This document shows positions 25,223 through 34,073 of a stretch of DNA of 64,000 nt, piece by piece. The position numbers were made by a program, and so were the translations under genes. This DNA comes from Aldehydirespirator sp965200005 (GTDB lineage Bacteria > Actinomycetota > Acidimicrobiia > Acidimicrobiales > Aldehydirespiratoraceae). The notes beneath the pieces are model-generated. The model had not been told where the DNA came from, did not search any database, and was given only the letters and a program-made list of their open reading frames with translations. The stretch is from positions 3,162,001-3,226,000 of the forward strand of contig OZ241331.1 in assembly GCA_965200005.1 (NCBI GenBank), in the 5' to 3' direction. Numbering within the stretch: position 1 is the first letter of the stretch; every line of letters begins with the position of its first letter.

Positions 25223-25744
25223 TCACTCAAATAGCCCGTCAGGGACATCTACCTCAATTGGCGACCGACGACCGCGAGAACTGACGAAACGCAGCGGCAC
25301 GAGGGATCCGTCATCAAGTTCCAGCAGATCACCAGCCGGGTTCGCTACGACCGCAGCGACAACACCCCGGCTCACCCCATGTTGGTCAACGACACTTGAT
25401 CCGATGAGCTCATGAACCCACAGCTCGTCAGGATCTTCAATCGGCTCAGCCCGAAGCACCTTGCCACGCAACCCCTCGGCAGCGGCCCGATCAGGAATCC
25501 CCTCAAACGAAACGATGTAGCGGCGCTGATGCGGGCGGGCTGCAACGACCCGAAGCGTCCCTCCGGAGATGAAGAGAACCGAACCTCGTGCAAGTCGCTC
25601 GAGCCGGTTTGATATCAGCGTTACGGTTACCTCGCCGCGTAGCCCGTGCGGTCGACCGATCCGCCCAACTTCTAGCAGCCCCTCAGCGGCCACAGCTGGC
25701 GACTCACGCCTAGTCGACGAACTCGACCTCAATTTCTCTGTCAT
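25223..25744 (-). CDS. rimM: 16S rRNA processing protein RimM
   Basis: Helps mature the 30S head by binding S19. About 173 residues: N-terminal RimM barrel (LEVGRIGRPHGLRGEVTVTLISN) and C-terminal PRC barrel (ELWVHELIGSSVVDQHGVSRGVVAAV ... DDGSLVPLRFVSSR). The ATG at 25744 overlaps khpA by 35 bases. A GTG at 25693, just past the khpA stop, is an equally good start and would remove a non-conserved 17-residue leader. Confidence 0.93.
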   Translation of the reverse strand: MTEKLRSSSSTRRESPAVAAEGLLEVGRIGRPHGLRGEVTVTLISNRLERLARGSVLFISGGTLRVVAARPHQRRYIVSFEGIPDRAAAEGLRGKVLRAEPIEDPDELWVHELIGSSVVDQHGVSRGVVAAVVANPAGDLLELDDGSLVPLRFVSSRGRRSPIEVDVPDGLFE

Positions 25745-25964
25745 CGCGTGTTCCAGCGGCTCGCACCACGCTGCGGATGGCATTGGCGACCCTGCCGCGC
25801 TTGCCGATCACCCGTCCCAGCTCGCCCTGGGCGACCCTGACATCAAGACGAACCACGCTCTCGTTTGTCTCCACCGGACTCACCGACACAGCATCAACAT
25901 CGGTGACTATCCGTGACACCAAATAGTGGCACACGGCTTCTGCGGTTGGAGCGGGGCTACTCAC
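25710..25964 (-). CDS. khpA: KhpA-type KH-domain RNA-binding protein
   Basis: 84-residue single KH-domain protein, a general RNA-binding chaperone that in other bacteria pairs with KhpB. The RNA-binding loop is visible as GRVIGKRGRVANAIRSVVRA. The start is a GTG that overlaps the end of rpsP in GTGAGTAG (rpsP stop TAG at 25957-25959). Position between rpsP and rimM is the standard one. The C-terminus ends in EIEVEFVD. Confidence 0.93.
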   Translation of the reverse strand: MSSPAPTAEAVCHYLVSRIVTDVDAVSVSPVETNESVVRLDVRVAQGELGRVIGKRGRVANAIRSVVRAAGTRDDREIEVEFVD

Positions 25965-26325
25965 GCTTCGGACTGTCTTCGGACTGTTCAGCGACTGTCG
26001 CCTCCTCAGCGACTGTTGCCTCGGCCTCCACAGAGTCCGTCGCTGCAACTTCGGGCACGGGCGGAACGGGAGTCTTGAACTCATCCCAGGCACCGCTAAT
26101 GCGCAAGAGTTTCTCGACACGTTCCGATGGTTGAGCGCCATGACGCAACCAATGCACTGCCCGATCGTTGTCGATGCGCACAACAGAAGGATGTGAGCGA
26201 GGCTCGTAGAAGCCGACAACCTCGATAAAGCGACCGTTACGGGGCGAGCGAGAATCAGCCGCAACCACCCGGTAGGTGGGTTGCTTCTTCTTCCCCATTC
26301 GCATCAAGCGCAGTCTGACTGCCAC
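25957..26325 (-). CDS. rpsP: Ribosomal protein S16
   Basis: Small-subunit protein S16, recognised by VRLRLMRMGKKKQPTYRVVAADSRSPRNGRFIEVVGFYEPR. It has 122 residues, longer than the ~80-90 of most S16. The last ~40 residues are an Ala/Glu/Val-rich acidic tail, as in other actinobacteria. It starts the rpsP-khpA-rimM-trmD unit and lies 37 bases after ffh. Confidence 0.97.
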   Translation of the reverse strand: MAVRLRLMRMGKKKQPTYRVVAADSRSPRNGRFIEVVGFYEPRSHPSVVRIDNDRAVHWLRHGAQPSERVEKLLRISGAWDEFKTPVPPVPEVAATDSVEAEATVAEEATVAEQSEDSPKRE

Positions 26326-26362
26326 TGTTGTTCCTCGAACTTTCCTGCGTAGGGCTGAAGGG

Positions 26363-27841
26363 TCAATTCAATCCCGGCCAGCCACCCTTTTCCAACCCTG
26401 GAAGGGTCAGAGGAGGTGTGCGTGCGGGTGCGGGACCCTTAGGCGTGGTACGCCCTCCTTTGCGCCGCCCCGAGCCACGTGCAGCCGGGCGACGAACGCC
26501 GCCACGACCCGACTTCGGTGAACGCCGCCGGGGATTGTGTGGTCGGCGTTTGGAGCCGAAACCGCCAAATCCCTTCATTAGAGAGCGCATCTGTTTGAAC
26601 TGGTCGATGAGTGCCTTCACTTCAGCGGGTCGACAGCCCGATCCGAGCGCGATCCGCTGGCGGCGTGAGGCGTTGATGATGTCAGGCTGGGCTCGTTCCT
26701 GGGGAGTCATCGAGTGGATCATCCCGGTAATCCGGTTGATCCGGGAGTCGTCGATCTCAGCCTTGCGCATCTCTCGGGGCATACCCGGCATCATCCCGAG
26801 CAGGCTGGAGAGGTTGCCCATCTTCAGCACCTGTTGCATCGTTGAGAGGAAATCGTCGAACGTGAACGAACCCTCTACAAGGCGGGTGGCTGCCTCTTCG
26901 GCTTGCTCAGCTTCGAAGGCGGATTCGGCTTTGTCGATGAGCGTCTCGACATCACCCATCCCCAGGATCCGGCTTGCCAGCCGGTCGGGATGGAACGGCT
27001 CGAAGTCGTCAACCTTCTCACCGGTTGAGGCGAACGCAATCGGACGGCCGACAACTTCCTTAACAGACAGGGCCGCGCCGCCGCGAGCATCACCATCGAG
27101 TTTGGTGAGGATCACCGCGTCAAGCTCCAGCGTCTGATGGAACGTGCGAGCAACCGAGGCTGCATCCTGGCCGGTCATTGCATCGACGACCAGGAATGTG
27201 AGATGTGGGTTTGTGGCCTTAGAGATCTTGCGTACCTGAGTCATCATCGTTTTGTCGATGCTCAGGCGACCAGCGGTGTCGATGATCACCACATCGCGAC
27301 CTGTGCGGGTCGCTTCTCGCAGTCCCGCCGAGGCTGCACGGATCGGGTTGCGAGACCGGCTATAGACCGGCACGCCGATGCCGTTGCCCAGGGTTCGCAA
27401 CTGCTGAAGGGCCGCAGGCCGCTGCAGATCTGCACCTACGAGCAACGGGTTGCGGCCCTGTCGCAGGAACCACTGAGCCAGCTTGGCGGCGTTTGTGGTC
27501 TTACCTGAACCTTGCAGACCTGCCAGCAACACGACCGTTGGAGGCTTGGATGAGTAGGTGATCTTGAAGCTCTCGCCACCGAGACTCGCGGTGAGTTCAG
27601 CGAGCACGATCTTGACGACCTGCTGACCCGGGTTCAACGCCCGGGAAAGTTCGTCGCCTAGCGCACGCTTGCGGATACGCGCGGTCAGGTTCTTGACTAC
27701 ATCAAGGTTGACGTCGGCTTCAAGCAGCGCCATGCGAATGTCGCGCAGCGCCGAGTCGACTACGGGGGCTGTGAGTTTGCCTCGACTCCGCAGCCGCTTG
27801 AAGACTGCCTCGAAGCGGTCGCCTAACGCCTCAAACATCAA
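26363..27841 (-). CDS. ffh: Signal recognition particle protein Ffh (SRP54)
   Basis: GTPase that binds signal peptides of nascent membrane proteins together with 4.5S RNA. It has 492 residues: N domain 1-~85, then the G domain with G1 GLQGSGKTT, DTAGRLS, TKLDGDARGG. The Met-rich M domain (MQQVLKMGNLSSLLGMMPGMP, GSGCRPAEVKALIDQFKQMRSLMKG) comes next, then a ~50-residue basic Arg/Gly-rich tail. ftsY is the next gene upstream, so both SRP-pathway GTPases are made together. Confidence 0.98.
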   Translation of the reverse strand: MMFEALGDRFEAVFKRLRSRGKLTAPVVDSALRDIRMALLEADVNLDVVKNLTARIRKRALGDELSRALNPGQQVVKIVLAELTASLGGESFKITYSSKPPTVVLLAGLQGSGKTTNAAKLAQWFLRQGRNPLLVGADLQRPAALQQLRTLGNGIGVPVYSRSRNPIRAASAGLREATRTGRDVVIIDTAGRLSIDKTMMTQVRKISKATNPHLTFLVVDAMTGQDAASVARTFHQTLELDAVILTKLDGDARGGAALSVKEVVGRPIAFASTGEKVDDFEPFHPDRLASRILGMGDVETLIDKAESAFEAEQAEEAATRLVEGSFTFDDFLSTMQQVLKMGNLSSLLGMMPGMPREMRKAEIDDSRINRITGMIHSMTPQERAQPDIINASRRQRIALGSGCRPAEVKALIDQFKQMRSLMKGFGGFGSKRRPHNPRRRSPKSGRGGVRRPAARGSGRRKGGRTTPKGPAPARTPPLTLPGLEKGGWPGLN

Positions 27842-27919
27842 CTGCTCACGCTACCGGTGCAGGCGTTGACAGGCTCAGTCACTCAACCGCGGACTCGGTT
27901 AGCTCTGCCCCCGACCAAC

Positions 27920-29008
27920 TTAAGCAAATAGCGCATCTACAAACTCTGTTTCGTCAAAGCCAACAAGGTCATCGACGCCCTCACCGACGCCGACCAACTT
28001 CACGGGCACCCCCAACTCAGACTGGACTGCCACAACGATGCCTCCCTTAGAGGAGCCGTCGAGTTTGGTCAGCACAACGCCTGTGACCCCAACAGCCTCG
28101 GCGAACTGCCTTGCCTGGGCGAGCCCGTTTTGTCCCGTCGTGGCATCCAACACCAGCAAGGTCTCGGTGACCTCGCCCGAGCCCTTACCTGCGACCCGGC
28201 GGACCTTGGCTAGTTCGGCCATCAAGTTGCGCTCGGTATGGAGCCGACCGGCGGTGTCGGCCATCACCAAGTCGACATCTCGGGCAGCGGCTGACTCAAC
28301 CGCGTCGAAAACGACCGAAGCCGGATCGGCTCCCGCCGCACCCCGCACGATCTGAGATCCCGATCGCTCGGCCCAGGTAGTGAGCTGTTCTGCGGCGGCA
28401 GCCCGGAAAGTGTCCCCTGCTGCGAGCAGGACGCTTGTACCCGTGTCGGTTTGGTGCTTGGCGAGCTTGCCGATCGTGGTTGTCTTGCCAGAGCCGTTGA
28501 CACCTACGAACAGCCACACCGACGGGCCCTCTGAGGTGCTGCGACGCTGCAAAGATCGAGCAAAGCCACCTAGACGTTCGCGCAGTTCAGCTTGTAAGGC
28601 AGCGAGTGCTGTTGTATCGCTGCCGCTAGCAACCCGGGCTCTTGCGGCTTCGACGATCTCGGTGCTCGCGACAACGCCTACGTCGGCTCGGATCAGAGTT
28701 TCGGTTACCTCTGTCCAGGCGTCTTCGGAGACTGAAGACCTGTCGAGCAACGAGCCCAGCGAGCTCCCGAGTGCCGCTCGAGCCTTGCCGAGACGGCTTC
28801 GCAGAGACGGTCGTCGGGAACCGGGGGTTGTGTCGAGTCGCTCAAGCCGGTCGGTGACCCGTGCAGCTACATCAGCCGCGCTTGAAGTGTCGGGCCTTAG
28901 ACCTTGACCGCTACCCGAGCGCTTGCTACGAGTTCGGTAGACACCGACTGAGACTCCGGCAACGATGACGACCGCCACAACGATGGCGACTATGACAAAC
29001 AGATCCAT
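27920..29008 (-). CDS. ftsY: SRP receptor FtsY
   Basis: Membrane receptor for the SRP-ribosome complex. It has 362 residues, beginning with a true transmembrane helix (LFVIVAIVVAVVIVAGVSVGV), as in other actinobacteria. The N domain starts at ~75 and the G domain has GVNGSGKTTTIGKLA, DTAGRLHTERNLM, TKLDGSSKGG and a terminal VGVGEGVDDLVGFDETEFVDALFA. Usually smc lies beside it in actinobacteria; here an htrA-type protease gene is next. Confidence 0.98.
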   Translation of the reverse strand: MDLFVIVAIVVAVVIVAGVSVGVYRTRSKRSGSGQGLRPDTSSAADVAARVTDRLERLDTTPGSRRPSLRSRLGKARAALGSSLGSLLDRSSVSEDAWTEVTETLIRADVGVVASTEIVEAARARVASGSDTTALAALQAELRERLGGFARSLQRRSTSEGPSVWLFVGVNGSGKTTTIGKLAKHQTDTGTSVLLAAGDTFRAAAAEQLTTWAERSGSQIVRGAAGADPASVVFDAVESAAARDVDLVMADTAGRLHTERNLMAELAKVRRVAGKGSGEVTETLLVLDATTGQNGLAQARQFAEAVGVTGVVLTKLDGSSKGGIVVAVQSELGVPVKLVGVGEGVDDLVGFDETEFVDALFA

Positions 29009-29078
29009 GAATCACCGAGCGTAACCAAAGCTCAGGCCGTGACCGGAGGTACCGATCGTGGGGCGAGAGTCGGGTGTT

Positions 29079-30677
29079 CTACTCAAGCACTGCCAGAACG
29101 ATCGTGGCTATGTAACGCTCGCCATTGCGGTCGATCTCGAGTTCAAGCACCTCACCAGGACGCTTCAGTTTGACGTAAGCCGATAACTCAAGCATGCCCT
29201 CGACCCGCTGACCGTCCATCGACAGGATTACATCGCCGACCTCTAGTCCAGCCTCGATCGCTGGAGTGCCCTCGGTCACACCCCTTATCAGAACGCCATA
29301 TCCGCGCTCGGTGTCATCGCCTCCCTCAATGCCAATGAACCCAAGTTCCAGGGACTCACCATTGACCACACGGGTGGCGATCAACTCAATGACATCGCTA
29401 GGCACGGCAAAGCCCAGCCCGATGCTGCCACCAGTAGTTGTCTGGATGAAGGTGTTCATCCCGACAACACGGGCACTCGAGTCAACTAGAGCACCGCCAG
29501 AGTTGCCACGGTTGATCGAAGCATCCGTTTGGATCATCTCCACCGCTATGGGATTGGCTGGATCGCCTCCACCAGAGGGGTGGATTCGTACGGCGCTGAT
29601 TATCCCTGCCGTAACTGTCCCGTCAAGTCCGAACGGGCTACCTATTGCTACGGCGAGTTGGCCGACCTGAACGGACGAGGTCGGTGCAAACACTGCAGGC
29701 ACTAGGTCAACCCCGTCCGTGTCGACTTGCACAACCGCTACGTCGTGATCGGTAGAACCACCAACGACTTTTCCAGTTGTCACGGTGCCGTCGTAGAAGC
29801 CGACAACGACCTCCTCAACACCTTGCACCACGTGCTGGTTCGTGACGATGTAGCCCTGCGAAGCATCCCAGATGATCCCGGATCCGACACCTGCTCCAAA
29901 GGTTGACTCAACCTCGATATGAACGACTGAAGGTGCCACCGCCCCAGCAATCTCGATTACCGGTTCGTGTGGCGCCGCGAGCGCGCCGACCCCGGCGCCC
30001 TGGTCAAGGGCCACCTCAGCATCGGTCGACTCCTTGTTTGCCTCGCCGACGGCTGCCGTGTCGTTTCCGGCTGCTGGGTCAAAGGCTGCGCCCGCTAGAT
30101 CGCTGGTGAGCGCATCCGCATTGGCGACATCATTGGGCAGCTTGGCTAGGCCCGGCGTTACCTCACTTGCGTCTTCGGCTGACTGCTCACCGGAGCCTTG
30201 TTGCTGGGTTGCCACAGCTTGGTCATCGTCGCCCGGGCCATCGCTGTCGCTGGCATCTGCAACCGGACGCAGACCCGGGGTGGCAACCTGTTCAGTGCCG
30301 CTGCCCACAAAGATGGCTGCCGAGATGGCCGTCGCAGCCATCGCCAGCAGCACAAAGATTGACACCACCAGTAGCAGACGCCTGGGTTTGCGAGTCACCT
30401 CTTGAGACTCGGGCATTTCTGGGGGCATCGGCGGTGGTGGCAGATGCAGCGCCTGCGGGGAGATCCCGGCCACAACACCGCCAGGCGCGGCATCGACGTG
30501 TGGTGAAGACTCTCCGTACTCCGATCCCGAAACTCCCCGGTTGGGTCGCAAGACCGCAGTCGGTTGCGTTACTGCTTGGACGATGTCCGTAGTGTCCTCG
30601 GCGTCTTCGGCGGGTTCATCCAAACTGTTTGCCGCAGGCTCTTGTGAGTCTTTTGAAGTGGGCTCCTCTTGATTCAT
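29079..30677 (-). CDS. HtrA/DegP-type membrane-anchored serine protease with PDZ domain
   Basis: 532-residue envelope protease. Residues ~1-95 are cytoplasmic, acidic and proline-rich. A single TM helix follows (LLLVVSIFVLLAMAATAISAAIFVG), then a ~120-residue low-complexity Ala/Asp/Ser linker. The trypsin-like domain has the catalytic triad visible: His in TNQHVVQG, Asp in TDHDVAVVQ, Ser in NRGNSGGALV. A C-terminal PDZ domain follows (GVLIRGVTEGTPAIEAGLEVGDVILSMDGQRV). It degrades or senses misfolded extracytoplasmic protein. Confidence 0.95.
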   Translation of the reverse strand: MNQEEPTSKDSQEPAANSLDEPAEDAEDTTDIVQAVTQPTAVLRPNRGVSGSEYGESSPHVDAAPGGVVAGISPQALHLPPPPMPPEMPESQEVTRKPRRLLLVVSIFVLLAMAATAISAAIFVGSGTEQVATPGLRPVADASDSDGPGDDDQAVATQQQGSGEQSAEDASEVTPGLAKLPNDVANADALTSDLAGAAFDPAAGNDTAAVGEANKESTDAEVALDQGAGVGALAAPHEPVIEIAGAVAPSVVHIEVESTFGAGVGSGIIWDASQGYIVTNQHVVQGVEEVVVGFYDGTVTTGKVVGGSTDHDVAVVQVDTDGVDLVPAVFAPTSSVQVGQLAVAIGSPFGLDGTVTAGIISAVRIHPSGGGDPANPIAVEMIQTDASINRGNSGGALVDSSARVVGMNTFIQTTTGGSIGLGFAVPSDVIELIATRVVNGESLELGFIGIEGGDDTERGYGVLIRGVTEGTPAIEAGLEVGDVILSMDGQRVEGMLELSAYVKLKRPGEVLELEIDRNGERYIATIVLAVLE

Positions 30678-30752
30678 CTCAACTTCAAGCTACGGCAAAC
30701 GAGTAGCGCACTGGTTAGAGAACGTTGAGAGACCCGACAGCGTGGCGCTTAC

Positions 30753-31616
30753 TCAGACTTGAGTGTCGCAGTAATACGTCCAGGTGCCGCCATATTTGAC
30801 TCGTTTGATGGGCGCTCTGGAGCGGAGGCTGAGCTTGCCTTCTTTGCCCCACACCTTGAGGTGATTGCCATAAAGACCCTGCTTTCCGTGTACATCACAG
30901 AACGGTCGTTCCGGTACTGAGGTGCCTCGATACTTCATGGCATCAAAGATTGTTCCGACCAGAGCCCGATGCAACCGGCGAATCTCCTGAGCAGACAAAG
31001 ACGAACACAGACGGTCGTGTCGTACTCCAGCCTCAAAGAGAATCTCGTCCGCGTAAATGTTGCCAATCCCTACAACAAACGTGTTATCGGTAAGCGTCGG
31101 CTTGAGTTCGCCGCTGCGCTGTAGTAGCGAGCGACCCATGTCAGTCCATGAAACAGGCTTCGCGATGGTGTCAATACCGAAACTGCCGATGTCGGGAACG
31201 ACCGACTCAAGCTCAGTCCCAGGCACCACATAGAGATCACCGGTGCCGTGTTGATCCACGAAACGCAATTGACCAAATTGCGTGAACGAGATGACAACTT
31301 CAGTGCCTTTGACCTTTGGATTCTTGTTGGCGTTTCTGCGTGGTGAACCGGTTGAACCAAGTGAAAGCACAAGCATCGAGTCATTGGTGAGATCGATCAC
31401 GATGTTCAGGCCAGCCCGGCGCACACGGGCAATCTTTGCGCCCTCTAGCAACGTCCCGAACTGCTTGCGTGTGCGGTAGCGCGACAGACACTTCATGCTG
31501 GCCGCGTCAACTGCTTTGATTTTGCGGTTCACAATGTCACGTTCGAGATCTCGCCGCAATATTTCGATCTCAGGAATTTCGAAGTCGAGACCGTCGGCAG
31601 GCTTTTGTTTCTTCAT
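30753..31616 (-). CDS. Degenerate Fpg/MutM (Fpg/Nei-family) homologue
   Basis: 287-residue member of the formamidopyrimidine-DNA glycosylase family, beside rnc where mutM often lies, and coupled to it by an ATGA overlap that fixes the start. The helix-two-turn-helix region is well kept (LKPTLTDNTFVVGIGNIYADEILFEAG). Key catalytic features are lost. The N-terminal Pro nucleophile is absent: the start is extended and reads FEIPEIE where PELPEVE is expected. The Lys57 position is not Lys (RRAGLNIVIDL), the DPRRFG loop is DQHGTG, the first zinc Cys pair is gone (GKLSLRSRAPI) and the end is YYCDTQV. It is probably a DNA-binding protein without normal glycosylase activity. Confidence 0.85.
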   Translation of the reverse strand: MKKQKPADGLDFEIPEIEILRRDLERDIVNRKIKAVDAASMKCLSRYRTRKQFGTLLEGAKIARVRRAGLNIVIDLTNDSMLVLSLGSTGSPRRNANKNPKVKGTEVVISFTQFGQLRFVDQHGTGDLYVVPGTELESVVPDIGSFGIDTIAKPVSWTDMGRSLLQRSGELKPTLTDNTFVVGIGNIYADEILFEAGVRHDRLCSSLSAQEIRRLHRALVGTIFDAMKYRGTSVPERPFCDVHGKQGLYGNHLKVWGKEGKLSLRSRAPIKRVKYGGTWTYYCDTQV

Positions 31617-32320
31617 CCTGAACCCTGCGATGTAAGGGCCGCGTATACAACCGCGGCAGCGTGCTGTTCTGCGTCTTTTTTGGAGTGTCCCTCTCCGGTG
31701 CCGCCCTTGCCGCCCGCACGTGCCCGTGCTTTGAACTGTCGCAGATGCGCAGGGCCGCTGCTTGTGATCTCATACACGGGCGGCTCAAGCCCCAACCGGG
31801 CTGCTAACTCCTGCAGTCGAGTCTTGAAGTCAGAACGGCCCGGTGAGCGCGCCTCGGTATCAAGGCGGGCCCCCAGTACGTGATCTACAACAGCGCCGGC
31901 CGCTTCGATCCCGCCATCGAGATAGACCGCGCCGATCACGGCTTCCATGGCGTTGGCCAGCAGGGACGACTTCTGGCGACCTCCCGAGGCCTCCTCTCCT
32001 CGCCCGAGCCTGAGTTCGTCTCCAAGCCCCAGCGTGCGTCCGACTTCAGCCAGTACCGAGCTATTTACCAGCGAGGCGCGTGTCTTGGCCAGCGCGCCCT
32101 CGGCAAGGTCGCCGTATCGCTCATATAAGCGGTGAGCAACCACTAGATCAAGCACCGCATCACCCAGAAACTCGAGGCGCTCGTTGGATGGCGAGTCTGG
32201 TTGCTCGGCCGTCCAAGATCGATGCGTTAGCGCAAGTTGCAGTAGATGGGCATCGCTAAAGCGATGCCCGAGGCGTTTCTCTAGAAGCTCCGATCCCGTG
32301 AGGGTCGCAGTGGCCCTCAA
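31613..32320 (-). CDS. rnc: Ribonuclease III
   Basis: Double-strand-specific RNase that processes rRNA precursors. It has 235 residues: catalytic domain with signature NERLEFLGDAVLDLVV and ALTHRSW, plus the second acidic site EAVIGAVYLDGG. The C-terminal dsRNA-binding domain (FKTRLQELAARLG ... GTGEGHSKKDAEQHAAAVVY) is complete. It overlaps acpP upstream and the mutM-like gene downstream by four bases each. Confidence 0.97.
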   Translation of the reverse strand: MRATATLTGSELLEKRLGHRFSDAHLLQLALTHRSWTAEQPDSPSNERLEFLGDAVLDLVVAHRLYERYGDLAEGALAKTRASLVNSSVLAEVGRTLGLGDELRLGRGEEASGGRQKSSLLANAMEAVIGAVYLDGGIEAAGAVVDHVLGARLDTEARSPGRSDFKTRLQELAARLGLEPPVYEITSSGPAHLRQFKARARAGGKGGTGEGHSKKDAEQHAAAVVYAALTSQGSG

Positions 32321-32607
32321 CCGAGCTTCGCCACGACGTAGTCGACGGCGTCTCGCACGGATCGAAGATCCTCAAGATCCTCGTCTTCGATGCGAAAGCC
32401 GACGGCCCGCTCGGCTAACTCTTCCTCGATTCCTTCGACCAGCTCGATCAACGCCAGCGAGTCGGCGTCCAGGTCGTCGGCAAACGATGCACTCTCGGCG
32501 ATTCCGGCTGGGTCGAGCTCCAAGATGTCTGCGAGTCGATCGCGAACCAGGTCGAGAACCTCCAACCGGGTGAGCGGCGACCGCTCTACATGGGTCTCTG
32601 CCGGCAT
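32317..32607 (-). CDS. acpP: Acyl carrier protein
   Basis: 96-residue carrier of fatty-acid intermediates on a phosphopantetheine arm. The attachment serine is in DLDADSLALIELVEGIEEEL. The protein is acidic, and the N-terminal ~12 residues are an extension. It lies between plsX and rnc, the classic plsX-acpP-rnc order. Confidence 0.93.
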   Translation of the reverse strand: MPAETHVERSPLTRLEVLDLVRDRLADILELDPAGIAESASFADDLDADSLALIELVEGIEEELAERAVGFRIEDEDLEDLRSVRDAVDYVVAKLG

Positions 32608-32647
32608 CGGCGCCTCCGTGCGTCGGTCAAACAGCGGCTGTGGGAGC

Positions 32648-33691
32648 TTAGCGTCGCAGGTTTGCCGCGATGCGGCGAGGACCGCGGCGCCGCGCTACGG
32701 GCAGCTTTCGCCGCACCGTAGCAGCAATATGGTTGACCATCTCGGCGTTGACCATCTCGCGAGCAACCCCGATGGCATTCATCATCGCAGCTGCGCCACT
32801 CGAGCCGTGCGAGATCACACATACACCTCGCACACCGAGCAGCAGCGCACCTCCAACGCTGTCGGGGTGCAGTTCGCGCGACATTGCGTCTAGGGCAGGG
32901 GCGAGCATGTCGCCTGCCTTGCGGGTTGTGTCATCGGTGTCCATCGCCACGAGCAGCCGCCCAAACAGCGCCCGAAGCGAGCCTTCAAGCGCCTTGAGGG
33001 TGACGTTGCCGGTGAAGCCGTCCGTCACGACGACATCCACGTCGGGGGTCATGATGTCACGACCCTCCACGTTGCCGATCCAGTCGGCGCCTACGTCGCT
33101 CGCCCAGGTGCCGTCAGCCAAGAGATCGAACACGGCCTTGGTGAAGTCGTTGCCTTTACGGGCTTCTTCTCCGATCGACAGCAAGCCAACCCGGGGTCTA
33201 TGGACGCCGAAGCGGTCACGGGCATAAACCGATCCCATTCGTGCAAATTGCACCAGCCACTCCGGTCGGCACTGAACGTTGGCGCCAGAGTCGAGCATCG
33301 TGGTGGGATGGGCGCCCGGGGTCGGAATCGGGGTTGCGATAGCGGGGCGAGCGATCCCGCGTATGCGCCCCATCCGCAACAGTGCCGAAGCCATTGCGGC
33401 ACCAGTGTTTCCCGCGGACACCATCGCCGAAGCCCGCCCATCGCGTACAGCTTCAGCAGCGCGTACCAGCGACGAGTCCTTCATGGTTCGGACACTTGAG
33501 CCGGGCTCGGCGTCCATACCTATTACTTGTGCTGCGGGGATGACTTCGAGGTTGCCGGTGTCGCCCATCTCGCCGGGGCGCCCCACTAGCACCACGGGAA
33601 TACCAAGTTCTTCGGAGGCTCGCCGTGCGCCGGCCACTATTTCTGAGGGAGCCCGATCGCCCCCCATAGCATCAACTGCGACTGGCTTCAT
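32648..33691 (-). CDS. plsX: Phosphate acyltransferase PlsX
   Basis: Makes acyl-phosphate from acyl-ACP, the first committed step of phospholipid synthesis in the PlsX/PlsY route. About 347 residues: VAVDAMGGDRAPSEIVAGA at the start, SAGNTGAAMASALLRMGRI and VTDGFTGNVTLKALEGS. The ATG at 33691 starts directly at the conserved N-terminus; the frame is open to 33727. It is immediately upstream of acpP. Confidence 0.96.
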   Translation of the reverse strand: MKPVAVDAMGGDRAPSEIVAGARRASEELGIPVVLVGRPGEMGDTGNLEVIPAAQVIGMDAEPGSSVRTMKDSSLVRAAEAVRDGRASAMVSAGNTGAAMASALLRMGRIRGIARPAIATPIPTPGAHPTTMLDSGANVQCRPEWLVQFARMGSVYARDRFGVHRPRVGLLSIGEEARKGNDFTKAVFDLLADGTWASDVGADWIGNVEGRDIMTPDVDVVVTDGFTGNVTLKALEGSLRALFGRLLVAMDTDDTTRKAGDMLAPALDAMSRELHPDSVGGALLLGVRGVCVISHGSSGAAAMMNAIGVAREMVNAEMVNHIAATVRRKLPVARRRGPRRIAANLRR

Positions 33692-33818
33692 GTCTTGCGT
33701 GGCCAAGGCGGATGGCACAGATGGCATCTAGGCGAGTTCGGTGGCGGTTGCGGATCGGCAGCACCAACCCGTCAGTTCCACAGCAGGCTCCGAAACTCCA
33801 TGACTAGCAACTATGGCA

Positions 33819-33998
33819 CTACTCGATGTCGATGGCTTGTCGACCGCCATAGAAGCCACAGTTGCCACAAACTCGATGTGGCCGCTTGACGCTGCCGCAT
33901 CGGCTACAGGTGCTGCGGGCCGTGGGTCGCAGATTCCAGGATGAGGCCCTGCGACTGCGGCTTTTCGCCTTGGATGTCTTCTTCTTGGGAACAGCCAT
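33819..33998 (-). CDS. rpmF: Ribosomal protein L32
   Basis: 59-residue L32, read directly from the minus strand: MAVPKKKTSKAKSRSRRAS, then a zinc site CSRCG ... CGNCGFYGG and an end in QAIDIE. Zinc-type (C+) L32. Located between DUF177 and plsX, as in many bacteria. Confidence 0.96.
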   Translation of the reverse strand: MAVPKKKTSKAKSRSRRASSWNLRPTARSTCSRCGSVKRPHRVCGNCGFYGGRQAIDIE

Positions 33999-34073
33999 GG
34001 ATGGAACCGGCTCCTCGATGCCCTAGCGCGTTTGCGCCCGGACAATTTGGTGCCGGGCAAGTTTGCAGTCTAG

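Noticed and set aside
26328..27137. 269-codon open frame opposite ffh
   Set aside because: It lies wholly antisense to the well-conserved ffh gene, has no recognisable domain and is a codon-bias shadow of high-GC DNA.
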